Assembly: GCF_018343535.1 (NCBI RefSeq)
Contig: NZ_JAGYPF010000001.1
Span: 620,001-684,000 of the forward strand
Direction: 5' to 3'
Origin: Neobacillus rhizophilus
GTDB lineage: Bacteria > Bacillota > Bacilli > Bacillales > Cytobacillaceae
DNA: 64,000 nucleotides
The number at the start of each line of letters is the position of its first letter. Within the stretch, counting starts at the first letter, position 1. Under the pieces are notes generated by a model. The model saw nothing but the letters and a program-made list of their open reading frames with translations, made no database searches and was not told the origin of the DNA. Below, piece after piece: positions 52,989-62,110 of the stretch. A program made the translations under genes and the position numbers.

Positions 52989-53042
52989 CTCAGGTCCCTC
53001 CCCAACTCTCTATCTTTCTTTTTCCGTGTCCGGTAAATCCGG

Positions 53043-54047
53043 CTAATCAGGTATGGTCCATAAGTGCTCTCCTTTTTCACTGACCGGTTTTCGCCATGCC
53101 TCAATCATTTCCGCAATGATACTAATGGCAATTTCAGCGGAACCCTTCGCCCCGATTGACAATCCGACCGGTGAATGAACCCATTCCGGAATCTTTTCTC
53201 CATTTAGGAGTCTTGCAGTTCTCTCTCTAGTTCCAAGAACCCCTAAGAATCTAATATTCTCATCTAGCAGCGGCCAGAGAATTTCCTGATCCCTTTGAAA
53301 ATGATGCGTCATAATCACGACAAAATCATAGAATGAAAAAGAGATTTTCCGTAAAAGCTCCCCGGGGAACCCTATTAAAAGCTCGTTTGCTGCAGGAAAG
53401 TTTTGTTCCTGACAAAGCGCTTCCCGCCAATCGCACACCATAACTGAAAAACCGGTTTCTGCTGCCAAAGAAACGAGCGGTTTTGCATCCGGCCCCGCTC
53501 CAAAAACGATTAACCTTGGCTTTGGCTGATAGATGTGTTGAAAAATGATGCCATCTGTCAGCAGCCCACTCTTGGAGGCAAAATTAATAATTGGAAATGA
53601 ACCTCCCCAACAGCCAAATACTTCACCTTTTTCAGGTACAAAAACATACTCCCCCAAAGGGTCCAAGCTCTTAAACCCTGCCACCTTGATATTGTTATCG
53701 AGTAATTTTTTTACCAATTTCATATCTTCTTCTAACTTCCTGTTAATCGGCTCAAGTAAAATATCAATGGTTCCGTTGCAGCCCTTTCCCCAGCCGATGT
53801 CATCCTCCGCAGTCAAATCGTACCGGACAAGCTGGGGCTCTTCGCTTTCAAGCACTTTTTTTGCCCACTCCGCTAAATCAGCTTCCACACAGCCGGCACT
53901 TACCATCCCGATCTGGGATCCGTCGTCGATAAAAATCATCGAAGAGCCTTCTCTTTTATAGGCAGATCCCTTTACATCAACAATAGTTGCCATCGCTTTT
54001 TTTCCAGGATGGTTAAGTGCATTGATCGTTTGAAAAAAATCCTCCAT
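53043..54047 (-). CDS. XdhC-family molybdenum cofactor insertion factor
   Basis: About 334 residues. N-terminal XdhC/CoxI domain (GSAYKREGSSMIF, GMVSAGCVEADL) and C-terminal Rossmann-type domain with VFGAGPDAKPL. Binds and sulfurates Mo cofactor before its insertion into the hydroxylase. ATG at 54047 follows GGGGGAGAG; a longer frame exists but without a site. PucA-like. First gene of the hydroxylase operon. Confidence 0.92.
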   Translation of the reverse strand: MEDFFQTINALNHPGKKAMATIVDVKGSAYKREGSSMIFIDDGSQIGMVSAGCVEADLAEWAKKVLESEEPQLVRYDLTAEDDIGWGKGCNGTIDILLEPINRKLEEDMKLVKKLLDNNIKVAGFKSLDPLGEYVFVPEKGEVFGCWGGSFPIINFASKSGLLTDGIIFQHIYQPKPRLIVFGAGPDAKPLVSLAAETGFSVMVCDWREALCQEQNFPAANELLIGFPGELLRKISFSFYDFVVIMTHHFQRDQEILWPLLDENIRFLGVLGTRERTARLLNGEKIPEWVHSPVGLSIGAKGSAEIAISIIAEMIEAWRKPVSEKGEHLWTIPD

Positions 54048-54189
54048 GACTCTCCCCCGCTTCAACACGTAAAGTCCTACTCTATTTATATGGCCGGGTA
54101 GGCTATTCCTAGAATGAAAATTCATTATTTAACGGCTAGAGACAATGGGTTAAGGAAATGCTAAAACAAAAATATGGGAATGATTCGAC

Positions 54190-55560
54190 TTGAAACAAAC
54201 ACGTGCATTGTTTATAACAGGCGTTGCCTCGGGAACCATGCTGAATCCCCTAAATTCATCGATGATCGCGCTAGCGTTACATAGCATTCAGAAGGACTTC
54301 CAACTATCCTTTTCAACCGTTTCCTGGTTAATTACCGCCTTCTATTTATCGAGTGCTGTAGCACAGCCGGTAACAGGAAAAATTGGAGATATCTTCGGGA
54401 GAAAAAACACCTTTTTGTTTGGCTTAGTCCTTGTTGCCCTTTCCGCCATTGGCGCTCCTTTCTCTACGACCTTCCTATTACTAGTGGTAATGAGATTAGT
54501 TCAATCGATTGGCAGCAGTGCGATTTATCCTTCAGGGATGGCGTTAATCAGGGAGCATATTAAAGAGCGGCAAGCATCTGCCCTCGCTGTTTTGTCAATT
54601 TTCGCCTCGGCAATGGTTGCGCTCGGGCCGACGATCGGCGGCTTTTTAATTGTCTGGGGAGGTTGGCCGGCAATTTTTTGGGTGAACCTGCCTTTTGTTT
54701 TCCTTAGTTTCATGCTTGGCTGGTACATGTTTCCTAAGGATGTGAAAAAGGATAAGGAAACGGTTAAAAGGTTATTTTCCCACCTTGATTTTTGGGGAAT
54801 GGGATTTTTTGCTGCAGGAATGGTATTATTTTTGTGGTTCTTGCTTTCCTTTGAAAAAAGTGTCCATTTTTCAGCAGGGATTGGCGGCTTACTCTTTTTT
54901 GCTTTATTTGCTTGGAGAGAATTAAAGGTTAAAGAACCATTTATAGATATTCGTATTTTTAAAACCAATCCTCAACTAACTTTGGTTTACGTACAGTTCA
55001 TTTTGTTAAATATCTTTTTTTATTGTTTATTTTTCGGTCTGCCTGCCTATTTTCAGGAGGCAATGGGACTTGGCGTAGAGAAAAGCGGCATGATTATGCT
55101 GTTTATGTCGGGAGTCAGCATTATCATTTCAACGTTTGCAGGGAAGTGGGCAGATAAATCAGGTGTGTATCAGCCGATTATGGCAGGAGCATTGTTATCA
55201 ATTATCGGGGCCTGCGCCTTTACATTCTTTTTTGTTGGCGCCTCCATTATTGTGATTGGGATCCTGTTATCGATTATGGGGCTAAGCTATGGTATTGGCA
55301 ATGTTGTGCTTCAAGTGGCGATGTTAAAGGAAAGTCCAAAAGCGATTATCGGGACTACTTCCGGATTGTTTCAAACCTGCCGTTATCTAGGTTCGATTTT
55401 TTCCACCATCATTCTTGGCATGATATTTGGCGCTGAAGCATCACCTGAAAAAATGAAAATCGTTGGCGGTATTATGATTATTCTCGGAACCATCAGCTTT
55501 TTAATGAGTGTATGGTTTTCTAGGCAATCATTACGATTCGGAAATTTTAAACAAGTGTGA
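54190..55560 (+). CDS. MFS transporter, DHA2/EmrB-like
   Basis: 456 residues with 13-14 hydrophobic segments; loop motif GKIGDIFGRKNTF and motif C-like QSIGSSAIYPSG. TTG start, weak ribosome site. Divergent from the Mo-hydroxylase operon; may transport its substrate or product, or be unrelated. Confidence 0.87.
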   Translation: MKQTRALFITGVASGTMLNPLNSSMIALALHSIQKDFQLSFSTVSWLITAFYLSSAVAQPVTGKIGDIFGRKNTFLFGLVLVALSAIGAPFSTTFLLLVVMRLVQSIGSSAIYPSGMALIREHIKERQASALAVLSIFASAMVALGPTIGGFLIVWGGWPAIFWVNLPFVFLSFMLGWYMFPKDVKKDKETVKRLFSHLDFWGMGFFAAGMVLFLWFLLSFEKSVHFSAGIGGLLFFALFAWRELKVKEPFIDIRIFKTNPQLTLVYVQFILLNIFFYCLFFGLPAYFQEAMGLGVEKSGMIMLFMSGVSIIISTFAGKWADKSGVYQPIMAGALLSIIGACAFTFFFVGASIIVIGILLSIMGLSYGIGNVVLQVAMLKESPKAIIGTTSGLFQTCRYLGSIFSTIILGMIFGAEASPEKMKIVGGIMIILGTISFLMSVWFSRQSLRFGNFKQV

Positions 55561-55563
55561 AGA

Positions 55564-55599
55564 AAAGGAACAAGGCTTCTTTGGGCTTTGTTCCTTTAT
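55564..55599. terminator. Bidirectional terminator after the MFS gene
   Basis: AAGGAACAA pairs with TTGTTCCTT; convergent small gene ends in the right arm. Confidence 0.8.
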
Positions 55600-55763
55600 T
55601 TCTTTTCCATCAGCTTTTTAATTTCATCCCTTGGACTCCAGCAATTGAATTTATAGCTGGATTTTGTCTCATATCCCAAGCGTTTGCAATAATAAAGCAT
55701 TCCTCCCGCTTTTTTCTCAGCTTTAAAATGCAGGCAGGTTGCGCAGCAATGATAATCTTTCAT
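55596..55763 (-). CDS. Small cysteine-rich protein, 55 residues
   Basis: Not visible as a long frame but well supported: AGGAGGAGA precedes the ATG by seven bases, and the stop lies in a terminator. The protein begins MKDYHCCATCLHFKAE and continues YYCKRLGYET...FNCW, so there are about five Cys in a CCxxC...C...C pattern consistent with a small zinc-binding domain. Family not recognised. Confidence 0.7.
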   Translation of the reverse strand: MKDYHCCATCLHFKAEKKAGGMLYYCKRLGYETKSSYKFNCWSPRDEIKKLMEKK

Positions 55764-55835
55764 CGAATTTTCTCCTCCTGAGAAGGTTTCTTAATCTATT
55801 AATTTTTCATTCATAGTTTTTTCATATTTAACCAT

Positions 55836-55933
55836 TATGATAGTAACAGGTTCGATATTGAACCATTCAACCTCCGCCCCCTTTTAATAGATATTTGTTT
55901 TTGCCCGGCCTTTCTTGGCCGGGTATTTTTTTA
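55836..55933 (+). ncRNA. Candidate small RNA with C-rich single strand and strong terminator
   Basis: A TATGAT -10-like box at 55836 (weak -35) is followed by a short hairpin GGTTC...GAACC (49-64), an unpaired-looking CCTCCGCCCCC segment and a strong terminator CCCGGCC...GGCCGGG plus T7. There is no ORF. This layout is typical of Firmicute sRNAs that pair with Shine-Dalgarno sequences; the C-rich motif is reminiscent of RsaE/RoxS but I do not claim identity. Confidence 0.45.
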
Positions 55934-55995
55934 TGTATAGTATAATGGCAAAATATAGTTTCATAAACTAATACTTTCTAATTTTTTGGAAAAAG

Positions 55996-56028
55996 AAAAG
56001 ACCTTTACCGATTGCGAAAAGGTCTTTT
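55996..56028 (-). terminator. Terminator of the LysM-NlpC/P60 gene
   Basis: AAAAGACCTTT pairs with AAAGGTCTTTT, ten bases after the stop at 56038. Confidence 0.88.
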
Positions 56029-56037
56029 CTGTCTTTA

Positions 56038-56823
56038 TTAAAATGCTGTTCGCGCACCTAGGTAGCGAGATTTCCAGTAGGTAAGGCTCATATCGCTGAT
56101 GGTGACCCCTTTTGATCCTGCATTAATGAATTTATTGTCCCCAATGTAAATGCCTACATGTGTTGGACCTGGGGCATATGTTTCATAAAACACTAAATCG
56201 CCGGGTTTAGGACTTGTGATAGAAGTTAATCCGGACCACTGTGTCGCAGCCGTTCGCGGAATGGATATTCCTACTTTATCAAACACGTATTTCGTAAACC
56301 CACTGCAATCAAATCCCGCAGGCGAATTTCCACCCCATAAATACGGAGCTCCAATCAATTTTTTCGCCTCATCGACTACCAATTGTGCTTTTGAAACTGT
56401 TGGCGCAGGTGCTGGTGCCGGAGCTGGTGTAGGTGTCGGAGCTGCTGCTGATTCCGGAATCCAAAGCTTTAGGACTTGTCCTACATAAATAGTGTCAGAA
56501 GTTAAATTATTGATAGATTTAAGCTGGGCAACTGAAACATTGTTGTTGACGCCAATACGGTAAAGAGTGTCTCCTTTTTGAACTGTGTATTCATGAGAAT
56601 GAGGAGCAATTAATGATAGTTTTTGATTTGCGTAGATGGTATCGCTAGTGAGGTTATTCCATGTTTTTAAATCCGTAACTGATAGATTATTGGTGTGCGA
56701 AATTCTCCAAAGAGTATCACCAGATTGAACCGTGTAGGTCATTTCGTGGGCGCTTGCCGCTCCCGCATAAGAGGATAAGAAGATGCCGGCTGCCGAGACG
56801 GCTGTCAGTAGCTGTTTTTTCAT
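56038..56823 (-). CDS. Secreted LysM-LysM-NlpC/P60 peptidoglycan endopeptidase (LytE/CwlS-like)
   Basis: 261 residues. Signal peptide (to about residue 25), LysM 1 (about 29-72) and LysM 2 (about 77-120), an Ala/Pro-rich linker (PTPTPAPAPAPAPT), and NlpC/P60 (about 145-261) with catalytic Cys in FDCSGF, His in GPTHVGIY. Cleaves D-Glu-meso-DAP links at sites of cell-wall growth. In B. subtilis lytE is under WalR; WalR-like boxes lie about 200 bases upstream here. Confidence 0.93.
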   Translation of the reverse strand: MKKQLLTAVSAAGIFLSSYAGAASAHEMTYTVQSGDTLWRISHTNNLSVTDLKTWNNLTSDTIYANQKLSLIAPHSHEYTVQKGDTLYRIGVNNNVSVAQLKSINNLTSDTIYVGQVLKLWIPESAAAPTPTPAPAPAPAPTVSKAQLVVDEAKKLIGAPYLWGGNSPAGFDCSGFTKYVFDKVGISIPRTAATQWSGLTSITSPKPGDLVFYETYAPGPTHVGIYIGDNKFINAGSKGVTISDMSLTYWKSRYLGARTAF

Positions 56824-57020
56824 TCCTGTTGCACTCCTTCAAGATATTTTATTTACATGTTATCGAATAGTTAAGTTGGATAAAATGCCAAAGATATGGT
56901 TTACATGGAATTCTTCTACACAATTGGAAATAAACAGGCCTAATATAACAAATAATAAATACTCTAAATCACATTCAATCCTTGATTTTATTACATTTTT
57001 TCTATTCTCATATAATTACT

Positions 57021-57087
57021 TGTGACATCAATGTAACAAAATTGTAATAGTTAAAAGACATTACTAGTAATGTAGAAATATTGTAAC
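57021..57087. promoter_or_regulatory. Tandem WalR-like (TGTNAN-N5-TGTNAN) boxes
   Basis: TGTGAC (57021), TGTAAC (57032) and TGTAAT (57043) are spaced 11 bp apart, and TGTAGA (57071) and TGTAAC (57082) form another 11-bp pair. WalR consensus is TGT(A/T)A(A/T/C)-N5-TGT(A/T)A(A/T/C). They read in the + direction, toward the radical SAM gene, but also lie upstream of the divergent wall hydrolase. The rest of this 357-base gap is AT-rich without a gene. Confidence 0.6.
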
Positions 57088-57180
57088 AAAACACCCATGC
57101 ACTAGAAGACAACAATTTTATAATGAACCTATAGAACATTTTCAAGGTTACAAAAATATCTATGAAACATGGTGATGAAA

Positions 57181-58368
57181 ATGCAAGGATTTAGTAAGGG
57201 ACATCTTCAAGGGATGGAGCAAGGTCACCCACATGGTGGAGGAAAAACAATCGATTATGATCAAAACCCATTTATCGTCATTTGGGAGGTTACCAGGGCC
57301 TGCCAACTAAAATGTGTACATTGCCGGGCAGATGCACAGCTAACACCAGACCCGCGGGAGCTGACTCACGAAGAAGGAATCAATCTCATTGATCAAATCT
57401 ATGAAATGGACAACCCGATGCTTGTGTTCACCGGTGGGGATTGTATGATGAGAGAAGATTTGTTTGAGCTGGCTGACTATGCTATCAAAAAAGGCATGCG
57501 CGTTTCGATGACACCGAGTGCAACACCAAATGTCACCATCGAGAAAATGAAGCGCGCCAAAGAAGTCGGCCTTTCGCGCTGGGGCTTCAGCCTTGATGGG
57601 CCGACCCCGGAAATTCATGACCATTTTAGGGGCACTCCTGGTTCCTTTGAATTAACTATTGAGAAAATAAAATACTTAAATGAATTACATATGCCGCTGC
57701 AAATTAACACGGTTATCTCACGATATAATTACGACCATCTAGAGCGAATGGCCGAGCTTGTCGGAGAACTTGGTGCTGTCATGTGGTATATCTTCCTGCT
57801 TGTTCCTACAGGAAGAGGACAACTGGATGCCTGCATTTCACCTGTTGAGCATGAGAAGGTTTTCCGTTGGCTTTATGAATTGAGCAAAACAGCGCCATAT
57901 GATATCAAAACAACGGCTGCCCAGCATTATCGCCGCGTTGTCCTCCAGCAGAAAACACGTGATCATTTGATTGACAAAGGGGAAATTCGCTACGAGGATT
58001 CGATTACAACCGATTTCGCCTCGATGCATGACGGGCTGAAGCGGGCGCCAAAAGGCGTCAACGACGGTAATGGGTTTGCATTCGTTTCTCATATTGGCGA
58101 TGTGATGCCAAGCGGACTGCTGCCGATTGTCGGCGGGAATGTTCGCGAAGAGCCATTGGCAAAGATTTATCGTGAGGCAAAAGTATTTAAAGAGCTGCGC
58201 CAGCCTGACAATTATAAAGGAAAATGTGGCATATGCGAATACAATAAAATCTGCGGCGGTTCCCGCTCAAGAACATATGCCGTTACTGGAAATTATTTAG
58301 AAAGTGAGCCATTCTGTGTTTATATCCCGCAAGCGATGCGAAATAAGGAAACTGCACCAGTTGTTTGA
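57181..58368 (+). CDS. Radical SAM/SPASM domain protein (TIGR04053/NirJ-like)
   Basis: About 395 residues. Radical SAM [4Fe-4S] motif CQLKCVHC (C-x3-C-x2-C, about residues 41-48), GGDC SAM-binding region, and a SPASM-type C-terminal Cys cluster CGICEYNKICGGSRSR...C. Similar in layout to AhbD/NirJ/PqqE-type enzymes. No peptide precursor or heme gene is adjacent. ATG at 57181 lies 6 bases after GGTGAT; other in-frame ATGs at 57169 and 57175 are possible. N-terminus is His/Gly-rich. Confidence 0.87.
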   Translation: MQGFSKGHLQGMEQGHPHGGGKTIDYDQNPFIVIWEVTRACQLKCVHCRADAQLTPDPRELTHEEGINLIDQIYEMDNPMLVFTGGDCMMREDLFELADYAIKKGMRVSMTPSATPNVTIEKMKRAKEVGLSRWGFSLDGPTPEIHDHFRGTPGSFELTIEKIKYLNELHMPLQINTVISRYNYDHLERMAELVGELGAVMWYIFLLVPTGRGQLDACISPVEHEKVFRWLYELSKTAPYDIKTTAAQHYRRVVLQQKTRDHLIDKGEIRYEDSITTDFASMHDGLKRAPKGVNDGNGFAFVSHIGDVMPSGLLPIVGGNVREEPLAKIYREAKVFKELRQPDNYKGKCGICEYNKICGGSRSRTYAVTGNYLESEPFCVYIPQAMRNKETAPVV

Positions 58369-58377
58369 AGCAATTTT

Positions 58378-58410
58378 AAAAGGGCCTTCCTTAGAAGGAA
58401 AGGCCTTTTC
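58378..58410. terminator. Bidirectional terminator
   Basis: AAAAGGGCCTTCC pairs with GGAAAGGCCTTTT between the radical SAM gene and the convergent germination gene. Confidence 0.85.
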
Positions 58411-58411
58411 T

Positions 58412-59512
58412 TCATTCTATTAATCCTGTATCCGTAATTTTAACCTTCGTATCTACCTTAAAGACTATCTTTGGATAAATCTTCTGCCATTCTTCCCAAT
58501 CATTTTCATTAAAATGGCGGGATCGGTAGCGCAGTCCAAAGCCAATCGGGTCAATGCCCGACTTCTGGATTTTTACTAAAACGTTTTTTACAAATTTGTT
58601 TGTTTCCTTTTCTACCTCCTTTTCATATTTGGCTAATCTGGTATTGGGAATTTTTCTACTGGTCTCCTCCACTATCCCTTTTATTTTTATATCAAATTTT
58701 ATATATGGCGGTTTCCCTTTTGGCGTATAAATTTTATACTTCGACCTTATTTTCTGCGTATCTATAAAAAACCTGGTTTTGCCCTTTCTTGCCCATATCG
58801 CCGATTTTTGCTCCTTATTCAATAGGAAGTTAAGGGCTTTTGTTTCCTCAGGATTAAGGGTGAGTTTCATATGATTTTTATTAAAGAGACTGGTGGTTTT
58901 AATTTCAAATAATTCCTTTTTAGCTTCCACAATCGGCAGCATCGGGTCCAACCCCCGTTCAATCAGCCTCATTTTAAAATCAAACAGGAAATCGGGCAGA
59001 ATATACGGTGTTTCCGAGCCGTCTTTCCCCATGGCAAGAAATAAGGAATTGGACGGAATTTGTTCTGATTTCGGTTTGACCTTTAGCACATCAAGCGCAG
59101 TTGGTTTAGCAACAACCACCCAGGCAATCAATTGAATATCTCTTCTTCTTGCCAGCCAATAGTATATCCCCGCGTTACCCTTTTGTTTTGCCAACTCCTC
59201 ACCAATCAAAATCATCTTGGCGTGACTAAAATCGATTTCCTTATCCACTTTTGTTTTAATAATGCGAACAGCATCCGACATCGAGTCAGCTTGTTCCGAT
59301 ACAATCGTGAATTCGTTTGGCTGTTGTTTTGACCCGCTAGGTACGGCAAGTTTTAGGTGGACATCATATTTTTTTGAACTGTTCTTGGCAAGATCGACCC
59401 CAATGCTGACGACAAACAGGCGCTTATCGATATCCTTGAAACCGCACCCGGTCAAAAGTAAAGAACCGATGACAATGATAGCTGCAACAGACCAATTTAC
59501 AGCGCTTTTCAT
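58412..59512 (-). CDS. Spore germination lipoprotein, Ger(x)C family (second operon)
   Basis: About 366 residues. Lipobox LTGC, N-terminal GerC motif FKDIDKRLFVVSIGVDLAK, C-terminal domain (about 240-360). ATG at 59512 is eight bases after AAGGAGG and overlaps the GerB stop as ATGA. Last gene of A-B-C. Confidence 0.9.
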   Translation of the reverse strand: MKSAVNWSVAAIIVIGSLLLTGCGFKDIDKRLFVVSIGVDLAKNSSKKYDVHLKLAVPSGSKQQPNEFTIVSEQADSMSDAVRIIKTKVDKEIDFSHAKMILIGEELAKQKGNAGIYYWLARRRDIQLIAWVVVAKPTALDVLKVKPKSEQIPSNSLFLAMGKDGSETPYILPDFLFDFKMRLIERGLDPMLPIVEAKKELFEIKTTSLFNKNHMKLTLNPEETKALNFLLNKEQKSAIWARKGKTRFFIDTQKIRSKYKIYTPKGKPPYIKFDIKIKGIVEETSRKIPNTRLAKYEKEVEKETNKFVKNVLVKIQKSGIDPIGFGLRYRSRHFNENDWEEWQKIYPKIVFKVDTKVKITDTGLIE

Positions 59513-60585
59513 GCTAACTGCCTCCTTGCCCATAAGCTAAAAGAAATCACAATGACTACTTCAACTCCTAATCGGGCAATCATCCAATAGACCGTAATCT
59601 GATTTAAAAGGATTGTTTCAAGGAACATGACCGCAATTACTGCGCACCCAGAATAGGCTGAAAGGACAATCCATTTCATCTTTTTGTTTTCCTTTTTCCT
59701 GAACGTCCCCTTAAATAATTCAAATGCGCTATGCCAATGTATCGAGATACTCATAAGTGTGATACTCATATAAAACAATAAAAATATAAAAATGACTCGC
59801 TCTATCGGACTGTAAACGAGGCGCAGGGAATCTGACGTCGAAATCCAAGGGTATAGATATTCCTGGGCACCGTCGGATCCATGAAACCCAATTGGAATAA
59901 AAAAGGTAGTAAACAAATTGAAAATACCCATAAAGAAGATAATGACAAAGTTCCAAACTTTAAGTTTTTCTTTAATTACTCGATTAAAAATAACAAGATT
60001 GGCATAACCGCTAAAAACGTAAGAAGCTGCAGCAATGGCTTTAAGGCTTGGCCGATCGAACAGATGAGTGCCAACCTCAAGAATTGAATCCCAGCTAATA
60101 TAATCACTGGTGAAGGCTTTAAAAACGATGAAACCGATTAACGGTGTATTCATAAACAGGACAATTTCTAAAATATACATAACCCTTTCGGTAGGAAGCT
60201 GAATAATAAATATAATAGCGATTAAATAAATCGACAGCAGTAATAATCTTGGCATTTCCGGGTTGATAAAACGGGTTAAGACATCAATAAAACCAACCAG
60301 TGTTATGAGCCCAGCAGAAAATACGGCGAGCTGAATGCTGCCAAAATGGAGAATTGTTAACCACCTGTGCTTAAAAAATTTATCAGCGATTTCAGGGAGG
60401 CCTTGCCCTGGGAATTTCGTGATTGCCTTACTATATAGGCAGGCAAGGGTAAAACCAATCGGAATGGCAATCAACATTCCCATTACCGCCCCTTCATACC
60501 GGTATTCGATTAAGATTTTCGGTACAAAAATGATTACGTTAATTAACATATTGGTTAATATTAAATAGAAAAAATATCGGTTCAA
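59509..60585 (-). CDS. Spore germination permease, GerB family (second operon)
   Basis: 358 residues, about ten membrane segments; N-terminus NRYFFYLILTNMLINVIIFVP is an unusual variant of the GerB start. Middle gene of the receptor operon. Divergent enough from the copy at 23822 that a different germinant is likely. Confidence 0.9.
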   Translation of the reverse strand: MNRYFFYLILTNMLINVIIFVPKILIEYRYEGAVMGMLIAIPIGFTLACLYSKAITKFPGQGLPEIADKFFKHRWLTILHFGSIQLAVFSAGLITLVGFIDVLTRFINPEMPRLLLLSIYLIAIIFIIQLPTERVMYILEIVLFMNTPLIGFIVFKAFTSDYISWDSILEVGTHLFDRPSLKAIAAASYVFSGYANLVIFNRVIKEKLKVWNFVIIFFMGIFNLFTTFFIPIGFHGSDGAQEYLYPWISTSDSLRLVYSPIERVIFIFLLFYMSITLMSISIHWHSAFELFKGTFRKKENKKMKWIVLSAYSGCAVIAVMFLETILLNQITVYWMIARLGVEVVIVISFSLWARRQLA

Positions 60586-60606
60586 TCCCCTCCCCCCTAT
60601 ACTAAG

Positions 60607-61941
60607 TTATTTTTTATTTGGCTTCGTTTGAATTAATGTAAGAAATGGCTGGCCAAAACTGTCAAGCTTAACCATGTACGCAATAAACAACAAAAACCCG
60701 ATACCCACACCGACCAGCCCGAACACAGTGGCGAGTCCCAAAACGATATATTTCACAATTCTTACTGAAAAACTGAAGGCGTTAATAGGGACAACAAAGT
60801 TGGAAATGGCTACAGTCGATACAATAATAATCATAATATTACTCACTAGCCCTGCCTCTGTTGCTGCCTGTCCCAAAATTAAACCGCCTACGGTTGTCGC
60901 TGTCGGCCCAATTGCCTTTGGCAGCCGTATGCTGGCCTCTGTCAACATTTCCATCATAAACAGCATCAGCAATACTTCGACAAATGAAGGATACGGAACA
61001 AGATTTCGACTCCCAGCAATCGATAAGGCCAATTGCACCCGATATATCTCCGGGTTATAACTAGTTGTCGCCACATACAGCCCCGGTAAAACTATGCTGA
61101 CAAACAGGCCGATATAACGCAATGTTTGCAGGAATCTCCCAACCCAATAGGTTTGATAAATATCAGCCATTGAAGCCATAAAATCCTTCATTGAAGTCGG
61201 CAATACAACTGCAAATGGCGAACCGTGGATTAATAAAATTATTTTTCCTGTTGACAAGTTTATGGCGACCCGGTCCGGTCTTTCTGTCACAAGCATGACC
61301 GGAAACAGGGAACGATTACTTTTTTTGATGCTGTCAAGCAGCTGTTCTCCTGTTTGAAACATATTAATTTTGACATTCGCCAAAAATTCTTTGATGCGTC
61401 CTAATGTGTCCATATCAGCAAATCTAGTGTCATAAAGAAGCATCACCTTGGTTTTGGAAATGGCTCCCACTTGTGAGGATTCAACTTTCAGTGTTGCTTC
61501 TGGATAACGATGCCGGATCAGTCCCAGATTTGTCGGCAAGCTTTCGCTAAACCCTGATTGCGGTCCTTGAATCGTCGTTTCTACCGTGGTATCTTGAACG
61601 GCATTATTACGGTCAACCTTGCAGTCAAATAAAAAAATATAGTCTTGATAAAAAAGGACTGCCTCTCCCCTAAGCAGGCTTTCGACCGTTTGTGCTTCGG
61701 TTTTGAACGTTGATATTTTGGGATGAGATTGAAGATAATCCAGAAATAACTCAGCGCCTTGAATTTCAAAAAAAGGTTTAAGAACATATTTGCCTAAAAC
61801 CTGTTCATCACTTATTGATTTTATATAATAGGTTTCAAGATATTTTTCTTTCGTGAAGTTTTCTTTAAATACTACATCTTCCGCTTTTTGAATTTTGTTC
61901 ATTATGCTTTTTTTGATGGATTCCACTTTAGTAGTCGGCAT
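60607..61941 (-). CDS. Spore germination receptor subunit, GerA family (second operon)
   Basis: 444 residues, shorter than the 533-residue GerA protein of the first operon because the N-terminal extension is reduced. Soluble domain to about 260, then membrane segments with EVLLMLFMMEMLTEASIRLP. First gene of the operon. I could not find a convincing sigma-G promoter. Confidence 0.92.
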   Translation of the reverse strand: MPTTKVESIKKSIMNKIQKAEDVVFKENFTKEKYLETYYIKSISDEQVLGKYVLKPFFEIQGAELFLDYLQSHPKISTFKTEAQTVESLLRGEAVLFYQDYIFLFDCKVDRNNAVQDTTVETTIQGPQSGFSESLPTNLGLIRHRYPEATLKVESSQVGAISKTKVMLLYDTRFADMDTLGRIKEFLANVKINMFQTGEQLLDSIKKSNRSLFPVMLVTERPDRVAINLSTGKIILLIHGSPFAVVLPTSMKDFMASMADIYQTYWVGRFLQTLRYIGLFVSIVLPGLYVATTSYNPEIYRVQLALSIAGSRNLVPYPSFVEVLLMLFMMEMLTEASIRLPKAIGPTATTVGGLILGQAATEAGLVSNIMIIIVSTVAISNFVVPINAFSFSVRIVKYIVLGLATVFGLVGVGIGFLLFIAYMVKLDSFGQPFLTLIQTKPNKK

Positions 61942-62110
61942 ATGTCTCCCTCTTTAACAACTGCTTTGTACGTTACTGTCCCACATTGACTGGTATTTTA
62001 TTCTAAAAAGAGAGGGTATTTATGGTGGGATACTTTATGGTTTTTCGTTATCTTTAGTGGTATGATCGTAGTAGTTTTTTAAACATTTGTGCGTTTTTTA
62101 AGGAGTCATT

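Noticed and set aside
61942-62040. Sigma-G promoter for the second germination operon
   Set aside because: A GAATA-like word is present but no -10 at correct spacing.
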